Below are positions 57,199 to 64,000 of a DNA stretch of 64,000 bases, piece by piece. The stretch lies in NCBI GenBank assembly GCA_004009845.1, contig RMBW01000108.1, positions 40,789-104,788 of the forward strand, written 5' to 3'. The notes under the pieces are model-generated. The model worked only from the letters and a program-made list of their open reading frames with translations. It was not told the DNA's origin and made no database searches. Origin of the DNA: Davidsoniella eucalypti. Taxonomy: Eukaryota; Ascomycota; Sordariomycetes; Microascales; Ceratocystidaceae. Each line of letters begins with the position of its first letter. Position 1 is the first letter of the stretch. Made by a program: the position numbers and the translations under genes.

Positions 57199-60100
57199 GG
57201 TTGCATACTCGGAACAGATTCACTACAGTGTAGTATTTAGGATTGCCGTACAAAAACGAAAGTCAATAAAATCAAGTACATACAAGATCAGTGGGGACAA
57301 CGGCACATGGCAGCACACCAGGTAATTTCTAGAGTTGGCATCATCAAGTCGTACTTACATCAGTGTCAGATCATGTTAAGCCTAGCCATGTTCAAAGTGT
57401 GTTGTCTCTATTACCGTGTAGTCACACCTACCGTGTCAACTACCAGGCATTGCTCGCTAGCAGTTATCCCATGATAGGCCGAGTGCCGAATTCAGAACAA
57501 GGTGTTTGCGGAGTTTGCTTTTTTTAGCCCGAAAATCACCAACCAGGATTAGGATTCCTCTAGCTTAGTGTGTAGATTATCTTTAGGCATATCAACAACC
57601 CTTTTTGACATTTATAACAAACATTTATCACCATAATCTTACAGTGTCCTCTTTTATATTAGTAAATATCATGTGAAGCGTCGTCTTGGTTCCTAACAAG
57701 CCTGGGATGTTAGCCAATCCGTGGGCCAAGTATCATATATTGATGATGTTTTCCGCAGCCTAGTCTATATAATCGGTCCCATCGTCGATTCTCATTGTCT
57801 ATTCATTAATATTCAAGTTCATTTTACCCCTGAAATTCACTGCTACGCTCATATATGGTTCTAGAGCTCTTAAGCGGCATCTCAACGGGAGTATATTGTT
57901 TGTTCCTGTATGAATTTTGTTCCATAGTAGCATTCTACGTCGGTATAAGGAACGTATGTTCGCCAACATAACCTCATCTTGTTCATTCCCTTTCCTTGCT
58001 TTCGGAAGGGTCAATGATCATGCTAAGAGCCCAAGGGCAAGTCGTGTTTATTCCTTTGTTCGTTGGGATGTTTATGATCATGTAGCATACTCACGCCGGA
58101 ACTGATATGTCCAACAGGTTAGCAAGAGTGGATTCGTTGATTACCATTGGACAGACCTGTTCATGTTGTTAATCTAATTTTCTGACATGATATCATAACT
58201 GAGAAGACAGCGTACGGCCTTAAAGGACTAGATCGGCCCATTGAAAGACAGATCCAAGTTGGGTCTTTAATCATGTTACTCCTCTTTCTTTCCTTTTTGT
58301 GTGTAACTCCGGGGTATTGACTCAAGTAAGGAGTCCAATAGACAGTGGCCATGATGTCCCAATTGTCCACCAGGCTCAAGTGTCTCAATAAGCCTTTCGC
58401 ATATCATATGCTAGCTATATGTCTACTTCTACCATGATAAAACCACTACTCACGGTAGGAGAAGACGGCTGTAAGGAAGAATGAACGCCACATGTTACAG
58501 AATCATGCATGGCAACAAAAGAGCAGTCATGATGGACGCCTGGGGAGGGGGGGTACAGCAAAAGACCGTACACTCATATATAGGTAGACATGTAGATACA
58601 TAGTCTGGATCATGATGAGACAACGGCATGGCTACAAAAGCAATCATACCTTCTTTTTCTGAAGCCACCACTGAGACTACTCTCACAGGGCTACATAGAG
58701 GGTCTTTAGCTAGGAATGCCATCTCCATCTATTGTACTCGCTGATATGCTTGAAATCATGCAATTGTATCCTACAACTACCGGTAGTTCCTATATTCACA
58801 TCCATCCAGTAAGCAATTATATGTACCTTGGCTTACTAGCTGCAGCTACAAACTCTTTGAGATGTATACCGTATTTTCTTTTTTTCGATATGGTTTCCAG
58901 TAGTTACAACGCCTTGACGATGACACAGCATTGGAAGTATTCTTTCTTTCTCATCATACCGACTGTCTTGTTCCATCGCGTCGATTAGTTGCTTTATCTC
59001 GCTCTTCCTAGTCAACTAAGCGTGATATATGTTCTTGGCCGGTTTCTAAATGGTAGAAATGACGTGTCTAGTACAACGATGTCTACCATGAGTTTTAAGG
59101 CCACATGATTTTCTTTTTTTTTTTTTTTTTTTTTTAGTTTCGTACAGGGCCGATGTTTCTCGTCTTTTTCATTGGCAATTGGATTTCTCTCGACGAAAGC
59201 ATTGAAATCCCGGGTTTCTTCTGTACGAGAAAGAGCTAGCTAACAAACAAAAACCAAAAATACCAAGTCGCCACTTGGGCGATTCTGATTCTGAGACGCA
59301 ACATCGCGAGAGCACAGCCACAAGCTGCCCTGCACAACATCTTGCCAGGTCAATCTCGTCCAGACTTTTATTGTTTCTGTCCTGGTTTCTTCTTGCTTCG
59401 GCGGATGGAATCTATACGTTCCTTATCATTCTTGTGGTGGACAAGTGGCGATAATACATATACAGACCGATTTCCAAGCCATGCATGACGCTCCCTTCCT
59501 TGGTGCCTACGACGCAGTTCTTGGGGGACAAGCCTAAAAGCAGCTTCTTCTTGGCTGCAGGAGAGTTTGGACTTCGTGTTTTCAAGCATATTACGGACTG
59601 AATTATACCAGCTTCTGCATCGCAAATCATGAGCAGCTACTCTGCTGACATGTGAGGGCTTTGATCTCTCCACCTGATTTTCTTCAGATAAAATCGGGTT
59701 AATTATAGCTTCGATTGATATTTGACACCAGATAGCGGGAGATGATCAAAGTACTACGATCGTCTAATCATTCCATAGTACAGCATGCACACCATCGATA
59801 TGGAGCCATCACGTCTTTTTTGTGCTGATCCGGATAGGAAAGGAGTCCCCGAATACACTAATTTCCCTTTTATTTTGTAATTCCTGTACTTTGTTCACTC
59901 TCTATCTTGTCTTTTAGGCCGTCTCACAAGCTGTCGTGTGCACCTTTTTTTGTTTCTAAAAATACATTGCGTTTTTGTTTGACGAAATCTTATCCCGCCC
60001 CTCCCAGTCTTCTATTTTTCTTCTTTTATGGGCCTATATTGATATGACTGGATTAGACTAAGGCCTTAATAATACTCTAAACGCACGATATGACGCTTGT

Positions 60101-63100
60101 GTATTTTTGTGCTTTTTTTTTTTTCCTTCTTTCTTCTCAGCTCGACTATTGGAAAAAAGAAGGGGTAAAAAGACAGGCGAGACCGAGAGGCTTAGAGCTA
60201 AAAACTTTCCCTTTCTTTGCCACTCATGTTCATACTACTGAATTCCTCTTGACGCAGATTCACAAGCCTTTTTGTCAAGCAATGGTGCTCCGCCCACACT
60301 AGAAAAGCGCTCTAAATATTACATGATTGTGCCTACTTCACTATATATTTTAGGCTGGTTCATTTTACGGCAAGTGTCAGACTTGTTCAATGAAGGCATG
60401 ATGAATAATCTGTTGATGTTTTGTGTATCCATCCATACACTATTTCAAGATTGTATGACATTATTCTAGGCCCAAGGTTGTTTTTTGTAGTTTAACCCTA
60501 CTGACATCAACTTTAAAATTACAGTTGTAAGTGTCGCTGATTGGTACAAAGAATTATTTATATGTACACATAAAATCTATTGATATATTATGAGTTTTAC
60601 AACACCTCTCATACGGAAATCAAAATAGCTCGATATCCGACAGATATCCTATTCCCTTTAGACTATCAACGCTAGGGACATGAATAACAGTCACCAAAGT
60701 TCGCCAATATAAGCGACCATATATTTGAATCCTCACGAGTAGGACAGTCATGAAAGGCGATATCACAGGAGAGTGTTCTGATGTTATTTACTACTCAGAC
60801 TATTGCAATGTATGTACAAACAGTGGCCAATATAATTGATAGCAATTCTACAAATTTGTATGTCTACACAAAGAGGCGAATATGGGGAAATATAGCCGAA
60901 TAATGATAATTCCAACATCTCGTATTGTTGGTATAACTACGGGTATAAAAATACGGGAAAAAAAAAGAAGGTAGTATTCGGCTACCTAATCTATGATTTG
61001 ACATGAAAGTATACAAGTGAATAGAAGTATTCTGACTGCTGTCAGCCGCTTACTATGGTCCTGAAGACTGGTACAATATCATCGCCTATCCACCATCCTT
61101 ACGCCAGGCCTAGGTTCCAATCGAGCTAGAAAGCTATGGCTACAGTCCTTTTGTTTCATTGTTGTTCAACTGGATCGGTGAACACAAAGAGAAGGGAAAA
61201 CCAAAGATGTGAGTTTAGTTGGTACTTTTTCCTATTGTTTTAATTTTCCGCAAGACATTCCCCATTGTCGATAGGACGAATCAACATTTCGTATTACGCT
61301 TAAGCATAGTATATTGGTAAATAGATGTGTCGAAAAAAAAACAAAGAAGGAACTGCTGAAAAATAATGAACAAGCACAGCGAATCACAAGGAACACAGAA
61401 ATGAAGAAAAGAAAAAAAGAAACGACACAAGAGAAGAGAAATGTATAGGTGGTGGGCTCATGAGTTTGCTGTCCTCTTCCGGTAGCCTCAGCTCATGCCA
61501 TGCTATGTGTAGTTGAGATCTCCTCTGCAAGCTTTGATACCGTGATATCCCAAGCTCCTAGTTTGTTGAGTTCCTTTTGCTACCTTGATCTTTAAATATC
61601 AGTGAGGAGGACAAAGTGTACAATGGCAAGTGTGTTTGTAGTTACAGCTCAAGGTGGCTGTCCTACTTAGGCTGTTGGCCAACAAACACGGGAAACCCAC
61701 CCGCAAAAAAGTCTAAAGAGCGAATTGGAAGAACGAGGCTGAATGGCTATTTGTTCGTGGAGGAAGGGCCCTATAACGCCCCGGTTTTAGGCTGTCTGTT
61801 TGTGCAGGTTAGGAGGTAGTTCATCACATTACAGGTAGCATATATTTCGTCCACTTATAGACAGAACAAGGAATTAATGGACCGTCTAGACCCTACCTTG
61901 GGGCAATGCAATGCCATCTCGTCTCAATGGCTTGGGAAAGAGATCCTGTTGCCATGTCCTCCTAGCGCAGTAGTTTGTTAGATGCGAAGGGCGAGTACGA
62001 CCGGAGATTGTGAGATCACATGATGGAGCAGCGAGGGAAAAAAAAAAAAAGAAAGAGAAAACAGGAGGGAAAAAACCACATGGCCAAGTCAGCTTTGGCT
62101 GATAGATTGCCCCAGAATATACCATGAGCAAATAACACTATGCAGGGCACCCAAAAGTCCGGTCATTCGCTACTCGACGTCAAAATTGGCTCGGCACCAA
62201 CATGTCGAGAAGCTTGTCAATAATGCGTATAAGGAGTCAAATCATAATTGAGATTCACGTCATGCTCAATTTGATTATAAGAGTAGATTGGACTTTTTTC
62301 TTTTTCTTTTTGTAAAGCCTCAGTCTAGCCCTACCCTTTGTTCTTCCTCTCTTTTTGGGGCAACAGAGGTAACTCATCTTTGTAGCAATGCCATGCTTTA
62401 AATACAGCTAATAAGGCGCAAAGTTACAAGGTGGGTTTCTTGGGCGACTGGCATGCCTTCCCCAACTTTATTGTTTTGTTTTCTTGATCCTTCACATTAG
62501 ATGCTACTATATTCTTTCCTTCTTCGTCTCTTTAAAATGAACATCTAGCAACCAGTCGTGTTCAAGATCGTCGTCTTGGCAAGAATCACAACCGTATCAA
62601 CCATCATTTTCGGGAGAATTGTGTAGGCAAAGTGACTCGGAAGTTTGAAGTTCCTTTAGCGTAGAAGCCAAGATGATATTAGTTCGTATCGCTTCACCAC
62701 CTAGTATAGTACGGAATCAGGATTAACCGGTCAAATTCGAATATCTGTTCTAGTAGGAGGCTTGCGTATCATCTTCTACAATAGGTGGGTTTCACGGACT
62801 AAGGCCATGACATGTAATTTTTTAGTTGATTTGCAGAAAAGAAGAAGAAGAAAAGCCAAGGTTTGTTGACTGGCGGGACATTTTGGAAGAGGGAAATGAG
62901 GACGTGAAAGAGGGAATGAAGCCCTCAGACAACGGCAAAAACCACAGTTGATTGGTACACAGTGTGTCCTTTTCCTGGCTTGCACACATATTCGAAGCAT
63001 CTTATGAAGAGGGACAGAAACCCGAATTTGAGACTGGCCCTAGTTAGGCGCCCATGGCCTAGTTCCGATCTGATGGACAGTTGTATGTACATACAAACAT

Positions 63101-64000
63101 TGGAGATGCTCAGGCACATGTGGATTGAAATAATGTAACAATCCTGTATATCACATCCATATCAATTTGGATGGTTTAAGATATGATTTGCATTGCATAA
63201 GCTAGCCTGCTTGATCAATGGAGTCATCTTGGTATATGGGGTATCTTTTGCTAGCATATCCGAGTCAAGCCAAATCAAGGGTCTTCTTTTTCTTCTTCAC
63301 TATCTTATCTGCGTGGACTATAGTAGTCCATGTATTTATGTGAACTCCAACCCAGGGCGCGTCGAGGCAAATGTGACCACTAAAGATCTAGAAGCCGAGC
63401 TTATTTATTGCTCAGATTCAACGTCAAGGATATGCCAGTTCGACCTATCCACATGACTATAAAAATACACATATATGTTTATATAGATTTTTCTTTCTAC
63501 CTCACGTCATGGAGATTTTATTCCCTTCTTGTCAAGGCCGTTCTTCTTTAACATACCATGGCACCCAAGTGTCTGTATACAAACGGGGGTTCTCTTCATC
63601 CCATATATACAATATACAACGTCGTATTGTCATTGGACGCTCGGTACCATTTCTTTGTCTTGTTTCTCATCTTCTTTTCCCGGCGCGTACTTTTCTACAT
63701 ATCACATGTATAGTTAGTTGTATGTACATGTGTAATTGCAAGCCAGTAAGCCGGCCCTTGTATTTTCTGCACGCCAACATATCATATGCAGGAACATGAG
63801 AAAATAAGCGGGATTTTTGTTTCGGAGTAACAAACGAGCCTGTTGATAGAATTTGCCAGGTATACTAGACTAGTGAGCCAAAGTTAGCACACTGTGTTGC
63901 CTATAGCCTCTTAGCAATGATATGACCATCCAAGAAGAAAAAAAAGAAAGAAAAAAACTGACAGACAGACAGTAGAGATGGCTCGACCTATAATGCATCC
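57199..64000. other. Gene-free region, 6.8 kb
   Basis: No ORF longer than about 100 aa and none recognisable on either strand; no tRNA or rRNA was spotted. It holds the ERV46 3' flank, a 22-base poly(T) at 59114-59135, many TACATA/TGTATG words, and a short GACA tract near 63959-63972 at the right edge. It may be decayed repeats or a long regulatory interval. Confidence 0.45.
59114..59135. repeat. Poly(T) homopolymer, 22 bases
   Basis: Uninterrupted T run in the gene-free right end of the window. Confidence 0.9.

Overview
The window looks like nuclear DNA of an ascomycete fungus. Genes have short GT-AG introns, mostly 57-110 bp, many with an RCTAAC or TACTAAC branch motif. The gene set includes fungal-type Sec9, Rna15/CstF-64, a Kre9/Knh-type GPI protein, a CBM20 alpha-amylase and a Baeyer-Villiger monooxygenase (BVMO). 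I cannot name the genus. Gene density is low: 15 protein genes and one tRNA in 64 kb, with several gene-free stretches of 3-7 kb.

Layout: vezatin/Inp2-like membrane protein (-, 0.8-3.0 kb); EMC6 (+, 6.5-7.0); DEAH helicase of the Dhr2/DHX33 type (-, 7.4-9.7); SEC9 t-SNARE (-, 10.2-11.5); GTPBP1/2-like GTPase (+, 14.0-16.6); SDHAF3/ACN9 (+, 17.0-17.6); BVMO (-, 17.9-19.7); 5.3 kb without genes; HPM1 histidine methyltransferase (+, 25.1-26.4); tRNA-Asp(GUC) (-, 27.7) beside a decayed tandem repeat; Kre9/Knh GPI protein (+, 32.4-33.1); PTC7 mitochondrial phosphatase (-, 35.6-36.8); SDH2 (+, 38.9-40.0); orphan secreted protein (-, 43.3-43.9); alpha-amylase (-, 46.1-48.2); DUS4 (+, 51.1-53.1); RNA15/CSTF2 (-, 53.4-54.6); ERV46 with an apparent one-base frameshift (+, 55.8-57.2); 6.8 kb without genes to the end.

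The genes are mostly housekeeping and form no operon or biosynthetic cluster. Themes recur: respiration and mitochondria (SDH2, its assembly factor SDHAF3, PTC7), each with a CCAAT box upstream; translation and ribosome or tRNA modification (helicase, HPM1, DUS4, GTPase, tRNA-Asp), two with telobox-like TAGGGTTA motifs upstream; and the secretory route (EMC6, ERV46, SEC9) with three secreted or surface products.

I found no clear novel defence, mobile or biosynthetic system. The points most worth a second look are the ERV46 frameshift, the Ser in place of Gln at the SEC9 Qc zero layer, the possible dual N terminus of PTC7, the orphan secreted protein, and the 41-45 bp repeat family at two loci 14 kb apart.
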